From positions 1,284,586 to 1,348,585 of the forward strand of contig NZ_JACTAH010000002.1 in the NCBI RefSeq assembly GCF_014489115.1: a stretch of 64,000 bases of DNA. The letters run 5' to 3'. How positions within the stretch are numbered: the stretch's first letter is position 1; every line of letters starts with the position of its first letter. Of this stretch, positions 13,537 through 21,559 are shown one piece after another. The stretch comes from Thauera sedimentorum. GTDB taxonomy: Bacteria > Pseudomonadota > Gammaproteobacteria > Burkholderiales > Rhodocyclaceae. Made by a program: the position numbers and the translations under genes. The notes beneath the pieces are model-generated. The model did not search any database. It had not been told where the DNA came from and saw only the letters and a program-made list of their open reading frames with translations.

Positions 13537-16500
13537 GCCGCGAGACGGGAGACGCTGCCGCCTTCGGCATCTCCGGGCGGCTGGCGCGGGCCTTCCAGAG
13601 CAATGCGCTGACCCCGTTGATCGCCCTGGTCCTGCTGCTGGTCGGCGTGTTCGCGACGCTGATCACCCCCAAGGAGGAGGAGCCGCAGATCGACGTCACC
13701 ATGGCCAACGTCTTCGTGCCCTTCCCCGGGGCGGCGGCGCGCGACGTGGAGGCCCTGGTGGCGCGCCCGGCCGAGCAGGTGCTGTCGCGCATGGCCGGTG
13801 TCGAGCATGTGTACTCGGTGTCGCGGCCGGGACTGGCCGTGATCACCGTGCAGTTCGAGGTCGGCGTGCCCAACCAGGACGCGCTGGTGCGCCTGTACGA
13901 CACCATCCACTCGCACCGCGACTGGATCAGCCCTGAGTTGGGCGTGGGCGAGCCGATCATCAAGCCCAAGGGCATCGACGACGTGCCCATCCTCAGCCTC
14001 ACCTTCTGGACCGCTGACCCCGATCGCTCGGCCTTCGAGATGCAGCAGGTGGCGCGTGCGGTGGAGCTCGAGCTCAAGCGTCTGCCCGGCACCCGCGACG
14101 TGGCTACCATCGGCGGCCCCGACCGCGTGGTTCGGGTCGACATGGACAGCCAGCGCATGAATGCGCACGGCGTCACCGCGCAGGACATCCGCGCCGCGTT
14201 GCAACTGGCCAACGCCTCTCAGCCGGCCGGTGCGCTGGTGCGGGACAACCGCGAGGTGCTGGTGCAGACCGGCACCTACCTGGAGTCGGCCGAGGACGTG
14301 CGCCGGCTGGTGGTCGGCGTGGCCGACGGCAAGCCGGTCCATCTGCGCGACGTCGCCGCGGTGGAGGACGGCCCCGAGCAGCCGGCGCGCTACGTGTGGT
14401 TCGGTACCGGGGCGGCTGCGGAGGCGGCGGGCGTGCCCGAGCACGGAGTGTTCCCGGCAGTGACCCTGGCGGTCTCGAAGAAGCCCGGCGCCAACGCCGC
14501 CGACGTGGCCGAGCAGCTCATCGCGCGCGCCGAGTCGCTGCGCGGGGCGATCATCCCGGAAGGCGTCCACTTCACGGTGACGCGCAACTACGGCAAGACC
14601 GCCAGCGACAAGGCCAGCCAGCTGATCGGCAAGCTGGTGTTCGCTACCGCGGCGGTCGTGCTGCTGGTGCTCTTCGCGCTCGGCCGCCGCGAGGCGGTCA
14701 TAGTCGGCGTGGCGGTCACCCTGACCCTGGCGGCGACGCTGTTCGCCTCCTGGGCCTGGGGCTTCACCCTCAACCGGGTGAGCCTGTTCGCGCTGATCTT
14801 CTCCATCGGCATCCTGGTCGACGACGCCATCGTGGTGGTCGAGAACATCCACCGCTGGAAGACGCTGGAGCCGGACACGCCGCTGCGCGCACTCATTCCC
14901 CGCGCGGTCGATGAAGTCGGTGGGCCGACCATCCTGGCCACCTTCACCGTGATCGCCGCGTTGTTGCCGATGGCCTTCGTCACCGGACTGATGGGGCCTT
15001 ACATGAGCCCGATCCCGATCAACGCCTCGATGGGCATGTTCATCTCGCTGGCGGTGGCCTTCGTGGTCACGCCCTGGCTGGCGCTGCGCCTGCTGCGCGG
15101 GCACGGCGGGCACGATGCCGGTGGAGAGGACCGCCTCACCCGCCGGCTGGACGGACTGTTCCGCCGCATCATGGGGCCGATGCTCGATGCGCAGCGCGGC
15201 GGGCGGGTGCGCGGGATGCTGTGGCTGGGGGTGATGCTGCTGATCGCCGTGTCCCTGGCGCTGCCGGCGATGCAGTGGGTGGTGCTCAAGATGCTGCCCT
15301 TCGACAACAAGTCCGAGTTCCAGGTGGTGCTCGACATGCCGGTGGGCACGCCGCTGGAGGACACCGCCCGGGTGCTGCGCGAGATCGGCGACGAACTCGC
15401 GAAGATCGACGAGGTGACCGACTGGCAGGCCTACGCCGGCACCGCCGCGCCGATCAACTTCAACGGCCTGGTGCGCCAGTACTACCTGCGCGCTGCGCCG
15501 GAGATGGGCGACATCCAGGTGAACCTGGTGGGCAAGTCGGCGCGCGCGCGGCAGAGCCACGAGATCGCCAGCGCGGTGCGCGCGGCGGTGACCGATATCG
15601 CGCAGCGCAATGGCGGCAACGCCAAGGTAGTGGAGGTGCCGCCGGGGCCGCCGGTGCTCTCGCCCATCGTCGCCGAGGTCTACGGCCCGGACTATGCCGG
15701 CCAGCTCGCCGTTGCACAGCAGGTGCGCGCCGCCTTCGAGGCCACCGCGGACGTCCATGGCGTGGACGACACGGTGGACGAGGCCGCGCCCAAGCTGGTG
15801 CTGCGGGTGGATCAGGCCAAGGCGGCGCGCATGGGCGTGGCCCAGGCCGACATCGTCGAGGTGGTGCGCCTGGCGCTCGCCGGCGAGAACGTCACCCCCA
15901 TCCACGGCGGCGACAACAAGTACGAGATCCCGGTGCGCATCCAGTTGCCCGCCACCCGCCAGGCGGATGTGGGCGAACTGCTGCGCCTCAAGGTGCGCGC
16001 GCGCGACGGCGCCCTGGTGTCGGTGTCGGAACTGGTGGAGGTGAGCGAAACCGCGCGCGAGCAGGTGATCCACCGCAAGGACCTGTTGCCGGTGGTCTAT
16101 GTGACCGGCGACATGGGCGGGCGGCTGGATTCGCCGCTTTACGGCATGTTCGACATCCGCAGCAAACTGGCCGGCCTGCAGCTGGAAGGGCCGGGGCGCG
16201 CGGGAGAGCTGGGCGAATGGTTCATCCGCGCACCGGAAGATCCTTACGCCGGCTACCAGCTCAAGTGGGATGGCGAATGGCAGGTCACCTACGAGACCTT
16301 CCGCGACATGGGCGCGGCCTATGCGGTGGGTCTGGTGCTGATCTACCTGCTGGTGGTGGCGCAGTTCCGCTCCTACCTGGTGCCGCTGATCATCATGGCG
16401 CCGATCCCGCTCACCATCATCGGCGTGATGCCCGGCCACGCCTTGCTGGGGGCGCAGTTCACCGCCACCTCGATGATCGGGATGATCGCGCTCGCCGGCA

Positions 16501-16802
16501 TCATCGTGCGCAACTCCATCCTGCTGGTGGATTTCATCAACCAGCAGCTCGAGGAGGGCGTGGCCTTCGCCGAGGCGGTGATCCGCGCCGCCGCGGTGCG
16601 CGCCAAGCCCATCGGCCTGACCGCGCTGGCGGCGATGATCGGCGCCTTCTTCATCCTCGACGACCCCATCTTCAACGGGCTGGCGATCAGCCTGATCTTC
16701 GGCATCCTGGTGTCCACCGTGCTTACGCTGGTGGTCATCCCGGTGCTCTACTATGCCGCCATGCACCGCCGTGCCGGCATGCTGCAAGGAGAATCCGCAT
16801 GA
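13533..16802 (+). CDS. RND efflux pump, inner-membrane subunit
   Basis: A 1089-residue pump of the AcrB/MexB-like RND superfamily. Twelve helices are expected: one near 27-44, a cluster around 365-530, one near 560, and a cluster around 920-1080. Two large periplasmic loops lie between them. The helix-four motif GILVDDAIVVVENIH carries the paired Asp of the proton relay. ALIPRAVDEVGGPTILATFT is the conserved helix-five/six region. Substrates cannot be read off; the sequence is closer to the hydrophobe/uncharacterised RND group with short adaptors than to the multidrug AcrB form. It is translationally coupled to the adaptor upstream and to the DUF2892 gene downstream. Confidence 0.9.
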   Translation: MSRETGDAAAFGISGRLARAFQSNALTPLIALVLLLVGVFATLITPKEEEPQIDVTMANVFVPFPGAAARDVEALVARPAEQVLSRMAGVEHVYSVSRPGLAVITVQFEVGVPNQDALVRLYDTIHSHRDWISPELGVGEPIIKPKGIDDVPILSLTFWTADPDRSAFEMQQVARAVELELKRLPGTRDVATIGGPDRVVRVDMDSQRMNAHGVTAQDIRAALQLANASQPAGALVRDNREVLVQTGTYLESAEDVRRLVVGVADGKPVHLRDVAAVEDGPEQPARYVWFGTGAAAEAAGVPEHGVFPAVTLAVSKKPGANAADVAEQLIARAESLRGAIIPEGVHFTVTRNYGKTASDKASQLIGKLVFATAAVVLLVLFALGRREAVIVGVAVTLTLAATLFASWAWGFTLNRVSLFALIFSIGILVDDAIVVVENIHRWKTLEPDTPLRALIPRAVDEVGGPTILATFTVIAALLPMAFVTGLMGPYMSPIPINASMGMFISLAVAFVVTPWLALRLLRGHGGHDAGGEDRLTRRLDGLFRRIMGPMLDAQRGGRVRGMLWLGVMLLIAVSLALPAMQWVVLKMLPFDNKSEFQVVLDMPVGTPLEDTARVLREIGDELAKIDEVTDWQAYAGTAAPINFNGLVRQYYLRAAPEMGDIQVNLVGKSARARQSHEIASAVRAAVTDIAQRNGGNAKVVEVPPGPPVLSPIVAEVYGPDYAGQLAVAQQVRAAFEATADVHGVDDTVDEAAPKLVLRVDQAKAARMGVAQADIVEVVRLALAGENVTPIHGGDNKYEIPVRIQLPATRQADVGELLRLKVRARDGALVSVSELVEVSETAREQVIHRKDLLPVVYVTGDMGGRLDSPLYGMFDIRSKLAGLQLEGPGRAGELGEWFIRAPEDPYAGYQLKWDGEWQVTYETFRDMGAAYAVGLVLIYLLVVAQFRSYLVPLIIMAPIPLTIIGVMPGHALLGAQFTATSMIGMIALAGIIVRNSILLVDFINQQLEEGVAFAEAVIRAAAVRAKPIGLTALAAMIGAFFILDDPIFNGLAISLIFGILVSTVLTLVVIPVLYYAAMHRRAGMLQGESA

Positions 16803-17023
16803 CGCTCACCACCAACCAGTACGTGCGCATCTTCGCCGGCGCCTTCGTGCTGATTTCGCTCGCGCTCGGCGTGGAGGCTTCGCCGCTGTTCGTCAGCAAG
16901 CACTTCCTGTGGTTCACCGCCTTCGTCGGCGCCAACCTGTTCCAGAGCGGCTTCACCGGCCTGTGCCCGCTAGAGAACATCCTGCGCAAATTGGGCGTCA
17001 AGGACAGCGTGGGCGGTTGTTGA
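16799..17023 (+). CDS. DUF2892 (YgaP-type) membrane protein
   Basis: A 74-residue protein with two membrane helices (about 8-26 and 35-52) and the sequence FTGLCPLENILRKLGV, a hallmark of the DUF2892 domain. This domain is also found as the membrane anchor of the rhodanese YgaP. The start overlaps the pump stop (ATGA). Association of DUF2892 genes with sulfur-stress and RND loci is known, but the molecular role is unsettled; it may help assemble or regulate the pump. Confidence 0.85.
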   Translation: MTLTTNQYVRIFAGAFVLISLALGVEASPLFVSKHFLWFTAFVGANLFQSGFTGLCPLENILRKLGVKDSVGGC

Positions 17024-17062
17024 GATGGCCCGCGGCCGCCTGCACCGGCTGTATCCGCCACC

Positions 17063-17563
17063 GTGGATGAGCGGCCGGTGAGCGACGCACCGCCGCGCTA
17101 TCGGCGCGTGCTGCGCGCCCTGGATGAGGCGCGCGAGGCGGCGCGTGAGGCGGCTGCCGTGTGTGCCGATCCCTCCCGGGTGGAACCCGGCCTGCTCGAA
17201 CTGCTGGTCAATGCGATCGAGCACGGCAACCTCGGCATCGATCATGTCCGCAAGGCCGAGTTGCTGGCCGGCGGGCAGTGGGAGGCCGAGCTCGCGAGGC
17301 GGCTGGACATGCCGGCGTTCCGCGAACGGAAGGTAGTGCTGAGCGCCTGGGCGATGGCCGGTGGCTGGTGCTTCGAGATTGCCGACGACGGCGCGGGCTT
17401 CGACTGGCGTCCGTGGCTGGCCGCCGATCCGGCCCGTGCGGCGGCGCCCAACGGCCGCGGCATCGCGCTGGCGCGCAGCCTGTGCTTCGACGAGCTGTAC
17501 TTCCTGCCGCCCGGCAATCGCGTGCGCGCGCTGGTGTTCGACGCCGCCACGCAGCGGGCCTGA
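17063..17563 (+). CDS. HATPase_c ATP-binding regulatory protein (anti-sigma-like)
   Basis: A 166-residue protein consisting of a lone GHKL ATPase domain. The N box is ELLVNAIEHGNLGI (about 46-59), the G1 box IADDGAGFDW (about 111-120), and the lid region is NGRGIALARSL. It lacks a phospho-accepting His domain, so it is not a complete kinase. Its form suits the RsbW/SpoIIAB class or the ATP-binding partner of PP2C/STAS switches. GTG 17063 is used; GTG 17078 is an alternative. It follows the DUF2892 gene by 39 bases and may be the last gene of that operon. No partner sigma factor or antagonist lies nearby. Confidence 0.7.
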   Translation: MDERPVSDAPPRYRRVLRALDEAREAAREAAAVCADPSRVEPGLLELLVNAIEHGNLGIDHVRKAELLAGGQWEAELARRLDMPAFRERKVVLSAWAMAGGWCFEIADDGAGFDWRPWLAADPARAAAPNGRGIALARSLCFDELYFLPPGNRVRALVFDAATQRA

Positions 17564-17593
17564 AGCCGGCCGCGTTTCCGGCACAGCATCGCA

Positions 17594-17599
17594 TACAAT
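17594..17599 (+). promoter_or_regulatory. Putative -10 element upstream of queF element
   Basis: TACAAT followed by TGCGCCC; 13 bases here equal those at 9485-9497. It lies directly before the inverted-repeat element, so any transcript from it would read through the element into queF. No good -35 is seen. Confidence 0.3.
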
Positions 17600-17611
17600 T
17601 GCGCCCACAAT

Positions 17612-17846
17612 CCTGGAAGCCGCAGTTGACCGCTTGTAGATGTCCAGAAAGCCAGATGAATACTGTGTTGCCTGCCTTCGCCCAGCCTCACCGCATCGGT
17701 GAGCGCGCTACGCACCCGATTGAACGCCTGGCGGTCCGCCTGGCTGCGTTGCTCCTCATTGCAGGGGATGACCATGCGGCTTCGTCGCGCCTTGCCAGAC
17801 GGCCCGCCAGACGCACACTCGGGTGCGTCCAACTGCGGTTTCCAGG
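17612..17846. mobile_element. Probable miniature inverted-repeat element (235 bp)
   Basis: CCTGGAAGCCGCAGTTGAC (17612-17630) and GTCCAACTGCGGTTTCCAGG (17827-17846) are reverse complements apart from one substitution and one extra base. They bound a 235-base segment that fills the gap between the ATPase-type gene and queF. No transposase is encoded; open frames inside show no family likeness. A miniature transposable element is the simplest reading. A clear target duplication is not visible (only AT at each flank). The right repeat ends exactly at the base before the queF ATG, so the element also supplies the queF leader. Confidence 0.5.
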
Positions 17847-18701
17847 ATGAAAGACTCCCTCCTGCCTGCTTCCCACGGCGCCGAGGCCTCGCCGCTGGGC
17901 CAGCCCGTGGCCTATCGCGACACCTACGCGCCGGAACTGCTGTTCCCCATCGATCGCCAGCTCAAGCGCGATGAACTGGGCATCGCGGCAGCGGCCCTGC
18001 CCTTCGTCGGCGCAGATCTGTGGAACGCCTACGAACTGTCGTGGCTCAACCTGCGCGGCAAGCCGGTGGTGGCGCTGGCGCGTTTCGAGGTGCCGGCCGA
18101 CTCCCCCCGGCTGGTGGAGTCGAAGTCGCTCAAGTTGTACTTGAACGCCTTCAACCAGAGCCGCTTCGACAGCGCGGAAGCTGTGGCCGCGACCATCCGC
18201 CGCGACCTGTCCGCCGCAGCAGGCGCCCCGGTGGTGGTCGAGGTGGCGCCGCTGGGGGCGTCCTCCGCGCGCAGCTTCGGACTGCCGGCCGGTGCATGTC
18301 TGGACGAACTCGACATCGACATCGACACCTATCAGCCGGCACCGCAGTTCCTGCGTGCCGGGCGGGCGGGTGAGGAGGTCGAGGAAACCTTGTACTCGCA
18401 CCTGCTGAAGTCCAACTGCCTGGTCACCGGCCAGCCCGACTGGGGCATGGTCGCGGTGCGCTACCGGGGCGCGGCGATCGACCGGGCCGGCCTGCTGCGC
18501 TACATCGTGTCGTTCCGTGGCCACAACGAGTTCCACGAGCAATGCGTGGAGCGCATTTTCTGCGACATCATGGCGCGCTGCGCCCCTCGGGATCTGCTGG
18601 TGTGGGCGCGCTACACGCGCCGCGGCGGACTGGACATCAACCCGTGGCGGGCCACCCCGGGGGGCAGCGGGCCGGGTAATACGATGGAAGTACGCCAGTA
18701 A
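17847..18701 (+). CDS. queF: NADPH-dependent 7-cyano-7-deazaguanine reductase
   Basis: A 284-residue QueF of the long, two-domain type found in E. coli (282 aa). [17 protein letters not shown] (about 91-107) is the QueF signature. Cys191 in [12 protein letters not shown] is the thioimide-forming nucleophile, with Asp198 nearby. The later [16 protein letters not shown] completes the active site. The enzyme reduces preQ0 to preQ1 with two NADPH, a committed step towards queuosine at the tRNA wobble base. ATG 17847 matches the expected N terminus, but the ribosome site CCAGG before it belongs to the inverted-repeat element and is poor. No other queuosine genes are in the window. Confidence 0.93.
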   Translation: MKDSLLPASHGAEASPLGQPVAYRDTYAPELLFPIDRQLKRDELGIAAAALPFVGADLWNAYELSWLNLRGKPVVALARFEVPADSPRLVESKSLKLYLNAFNQSRFDSAEAVAATIRRDLSAAAGAPVVVEVAPLGASSARSFGLPAGACLDELDIDIDTYQPAPQFLRAGRAGEEVEETLYSHLLKSNCLVTGQPDWGMVAVRYRGAAIDRAGLLRYIVSFRGHNEFHEQCVERIFCDIMARCAPRDLLVWARYTRRGGLDINPWRATPGGSGPGNTMEVRQ

Positions 18702-18839
18702 GCTGTCGCGGCAGATGATTTTCCCTTGCGGATCAAGGCGTGTCGTCGCCCGGGCCGGTGAGCTTCAGGGTAGGCAAGAACGGCCCGTCTGGTTTAGTAT
18801 CGGCTGATGTTTCACCACCACCATCATGAGGAAGAAACC

Positions 18840-19148
18840 ATGAAGATGTTCGTTGCCGCCGCGGTCGCCGCCGGCCTGCTCTCCGCCGCTCCGGCTTTCG
18901 CTTCTGCCGAACTGGCCAAGTCCAAGAACTGCCTGGCCTGTCACGCGACCGACAAGAAGCTGGTTGGCCCGTCCTACAAGGACGTCGCGGCCAAGTACGC
19001 CGGCCAGGGCGACGCGGTTGCCAAGCTGGCGACCAAGATCCAGAAGGGTGGTGTTGGTGTGTGGGGCCAGATCCCGATGCCCCCCAACCCGCAGGTCAAC
19101 GACGCCGACGCCAAGGCGCTGGCCGAGTGGGTGCTGAGCCAGAAGTAA
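18840..19148 (+). CDS. Class I cytochrome c (c551/c552 type), periplasmic
   Basis: A 102-residue protein with a 21-residue signal peptide ending APAFA. The haem site is C31-LAC-H35, and the distal ligand is Met80 in GQIPMPPNP. Mature length (about 81) and layout are those of small c551/c552 electron carriers, which pass electrons between the bc1 complex and periplasmic reductases or terminal oxidases. The start is set by GAGGAA just upstream. A TAGTAT at 18795-18800 may be the -10. It is a single-gene unit closed by a strong terminator, which suits high expression. Confidence 0.93.
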   Translation: MKMFVAAAVAAGLLSAAPAFASAELAKSKNCLACHATDKKLVGPSYKDVAAKYAGQGDAVAKLATKIQKGGVGVWGQIPMPPNPQVNDADAKALAEWVLSQK

Positions 19149-19170
19149 TCGGTCGGACCGACCGGACAAG

Positions 19171-19199
19171 AAAAAACCAGCCTGCGGGCTGGTTTTTTT
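19171..19199. terminator. Bidirectional intrinsic terminator after cytochrome c
   Basis: Six A, CCAGCC, loop TGCG, GGCTGG, seven T. The A- and T-runs on both sides let it serve the cytochrome gene and the convergent GGDEF-EAL gene, whose stop lies 12 bases further on. Confidence 0.9.
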
Positions 19200-19210
19200 G
19201 TGGGCGTGTC

Positions 19211-21388
19211 TTACGCGAGTGCGCAGGGCGGCGTGATCAACCAGCGTTCGGCCTCGGTCGCCGCCGCCGGGTGGGCGAAGTAGTAACCCTGCATGGTGTC
19301 GCAGCCGAGCGAGCGCAGCACCCGTACCTGCTCCACCTGCTCGACGCCCTCGGCGATCAGGTGCAGGCCGAAGCCGCGGGCGATGCCGGTGATCGCCGAG
19401 ATGATCGGGTTGATCATCGGGCCGCTCAGTTCGCGCACGAAGCTGCGGTCGATCTTCAGGCAGTTGACAGGGAACTGCTGGAGGTAGGACAGCGAGGAGT
19501 AGCCGGTGCCGAAGTCGTCGATCGCCACCCCGAGGCCTGCGGCGCGCAGGGCGCGTACCTTGGCGGCTGCGGCCTCGGTGTCCTGCATCATCATGCTCTC
19601 GGTGATCTCGAGCTCCAGGTGGGCCGGGGGGATGTGGTAGCGGTCGACGATGCTCAGGACTTCCTGGACCATGTCCGGGTGGTCGAAGTCGTGCGGTGAC
19701 AGGTTCAGCGACATGCGCAGGTCGACGTGCCCCGCCTCCCGCCACTTCATCAGCTGGCGGCACGCCTGGTGCAGTACCCAGCGGCTGATCTCGCCGATCA
19801 TGCCGGTTTCCTCGGCGACCGGCACGAAGGTGGAGGGGCCGATCTGGCCCTGCAAGGGGTGGTTCCAGCGCAGCAGCGCCTCCATGCCCACCACCCGCCG
19901 CTGCGCCAGCGATACCTGCGGCTGGAAGTAGAGCTCGAACTCCTCGCGTTCGAGTGCGCCGTGGAGATCGTTCTCCAGCGAGACGCGCTGCCGGTGATGG
20001 GCGTTGAGCTCGGCGTCGAAGAAGCGGAAGCCGTTCTTGCCGGAGCGCTTGACCTTGTACATCGCCACGTCGGCATGCTTGGTGAGATCCTCGGCCGTAC
20101 TGCCGTCGCGCGGGTACACCGAGATGCCGACGCTTACCGAGGCGCGGAACTCGCCCGCGCTCAGGGCGAAGGGTGTGGCGAGGGCATCGAGGATCTTGCG
20201 GGCGATGGTCTCGGCGTCCTCGGCGCGGCCGATGTCCGGCAGCAGCACGGTGAACTCGTCGCCGCCCAGCCGTGCCAGGGTGTCGCCCCGGCGCAGGGTG
20301 CTGTTCAGGCGCTCGGCCAGGTTGCGCAGCAGGGTGTCGCCTTCGGCGTGGCCGTAGGTGTCATTGACCAGCTTGAAGCGGTCGACGTCGATGAACATCA
20401 CCGCCAGGGTGCCGCTCCGCCGCTGTGCCTGGGCGACCGCGAGTTCGAGGCGGTCGCGGAACAGCACGCGGTTGGGCAGGCGGGTGAGCTGGTCGTGGTA
20501 GGCCTGGAAGGTGATGATCTCCTCGGCCCGCTTGCGCTCCGAGATGTCGCGGGCCACGCCGTACAGGCCTATGCCCCGCTCGCCGTCCCGGTCGCGGCTG
20601 TTCATCGGCAGGCCGTTCAGGGCGACGGTGACGAAGGTGCTCTCGCCGTCCTGCAGGGCGTGGCGGTTGCGACGCAGGCGCAGTTCGACGTTGAACCCGG
20701 TTGAGTTGCCGTCGCGACAGGCCTGCAGCAGGGCCTGGATGCGGTCCTGGTCCTCGGGCATGACCAGCAGCATGAACGGGCGCTTGAGCAACTGGCTGCG
20801 CTCGAAGCCGAGCAGTTCGTCGACACGCGGGTTGAGGTAGCTGAAGCGGCCGTCGACGTCGAGGGTGAAGATGACGTCGGGAGAACTCTCCACGAGGTAG
20901 CGGTGCAGGCGCTCGGAGGCCCGCAGGCGCTGGCTCATTGCCCGGTTGGCGCGCTCCAGCGCGGTGCGGTGCAGGACGTTCTGCACCGCGCGCTGGATCT
21001 GTGCGACGTGGTAGGGCTTGCGCACGAAGTCGTCCGCGCCGCCGCGCAGCGCACCGATCGCGGCGTCGATCGCATCCTCGCCGCTGATCATGATCACCGC
21101 CTCCTCGCGGTGATGCTGGGCCAGCCATTCAAGCACCGCGAGTCCATTGCCGTCGGGCAGGCGGTAGTCGAGCAGGATCAGGTCGTAACTGTGGCGCTCG
21201 AGACGGTCCAGCGTCTCGCCCACTGCGCCGCATTCGTCGAACTGCCGGCCGGCCTGCGCGAGGACATGTGGCAGGGTGCGCCGCAAGGCCGCGTCGTCAT
21301 CGACGATCAGGATGCGGCACGGCAGTTCCACCCCGTTGCGCGAGGAGGCCGCCGTGTCGAAGAAGGGTTGCTCTGCCGGGATAACCAT
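19211..21388 (-). CDS. REC-PAS-GGDEF-EAL response regulator
   Basis: A 725-residue cytoplasmic protein. The receiver (about 24-140) has Asp74 in LLDYRLPDGNG. A PAS domain follows (about 165-290). The GGDEF domain has an intact GGDEF at 375-379 with the inhibitory pattern RRGD ahead of it. The EAL domain has EAL at 503-505, ELEITESMMM, DDFGTGYSS and KIDRSFV. All catalytic signatures for making and hydrolysing c-di-GMP are present. The start ATG 21388 follows AGGGGGG. It has its own AT-rich promoter (21496-21524). Its phosphodonor may be the neighbouring histidine kinase gene upstream on the same strand. Confidence 0.92.
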   Translation of the reverse strand: MVIPAEQPFFDTAASSRNGVELPCRILIVDDDAALRRTLPHVLAQAGRQFDECGAVGETLDRLERHSYDLILLDYRLPDGNGLAVLEWLAQHHREEAVIMISGEDAIDAAIGALRGGADDFVRKPYHVAQIQRAVQNVLHRTALERANRAMSQRLRASERLHRYLVESSPDVIFTLDVDGRFSYLNPRVDELLGFERSQLLKRPFMLLVMPEDQDRIQALLQACRDGNSTGFNVELRLRRNRHALQDGESTFVTVALNGLPMNSRDRDGERGIGLYGVARDISERKRAEEIITFQAYHDQLTRLPNRVLFRDRLELAVAQAQRRSGTLAVMFIDVDRFKLVNDTYGHAEGDTLLRNLAERLNSTLRRGDTLARLGGDEFTVLLPDIGRAEDAETIARKILDALATPFALSAGEFRASVSVGISVYPRDGSTAEDLTKHADVAMYKVKRSGKNGFRFFDAELNAHHRQRVSLENDLHGALEREEFELYFQPQVSLAQRRVVGMEALLRWNHPLQGQIGPSTFVPVAEETGMIGEISRWVLHQACRQLMKWREAGHVDLRMSLNLSPHDFDHPDMVQEVLSIVDRYHIPPAHLELEITESMMMQDTEAAAAKVRALRAAGLGVAIDDFGTGYSSLSYLQQFPVNCLKIDRSFVRELSGPMINPIISAITGIARGFGLHLIAEGVEQVEQVRVLRSLGCDTMQGYYFAHPAAATEAERWLITPPCALA

Positions 21389-21495
21389 GACCCCCCTGAG
21401 GTGCGCTGGTTATGGAGCGTTCTTGGGTCCGGCGCCTGGCCGGTGTGTCTGCGACCACATCCCGCCAGTACGGTGCTGGGCGGATTATTCTGTTG

Positions 21496-21524
21496 AACTT
21501 ATCAAAACTCTCGGTTTATTTCAA
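21496..21524 (-). promoter_or_regulatory. Promoter of the REC-PAS-GGDEF-EAL gene
   Basis: On the minus strand TTGAAA (21524-21519), 17 bases, TAAGTT (21501-21496). The surrounding 70 bases are AT-rich, unlike the rest of this block. The leader would be about 100 bases. Confidence 0.45.
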
Positions 21525-21559
21525 AAGTTTAACGCTGCTTATTAAAGTAATTTGCATGT

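Noticed and set aside
13065..16787. 1240-codon minus-strand open frame opposite the RND pump
   Set aside because: Antisense shadow of a GC-rich gene; its His/Arg/Gln-rich translation shows no domain.
17564..17846. preQ1 riboswitch before queF
   Set aside because: No compact C-rich hairpin with an A-rich tail is seen before the ATG; the inverted ends 196 bases apart fit a mobile element better.
18807..18839. In-frame ATG 11 codons before the cytochrome c start giving a His-rich [11 protein letters not shown] leader
   Set aside because: It would place a charged His/Glu block before the signal peptide. The ATG at 18840 has GAGGAA just upstream and yields a normal Sec signal.
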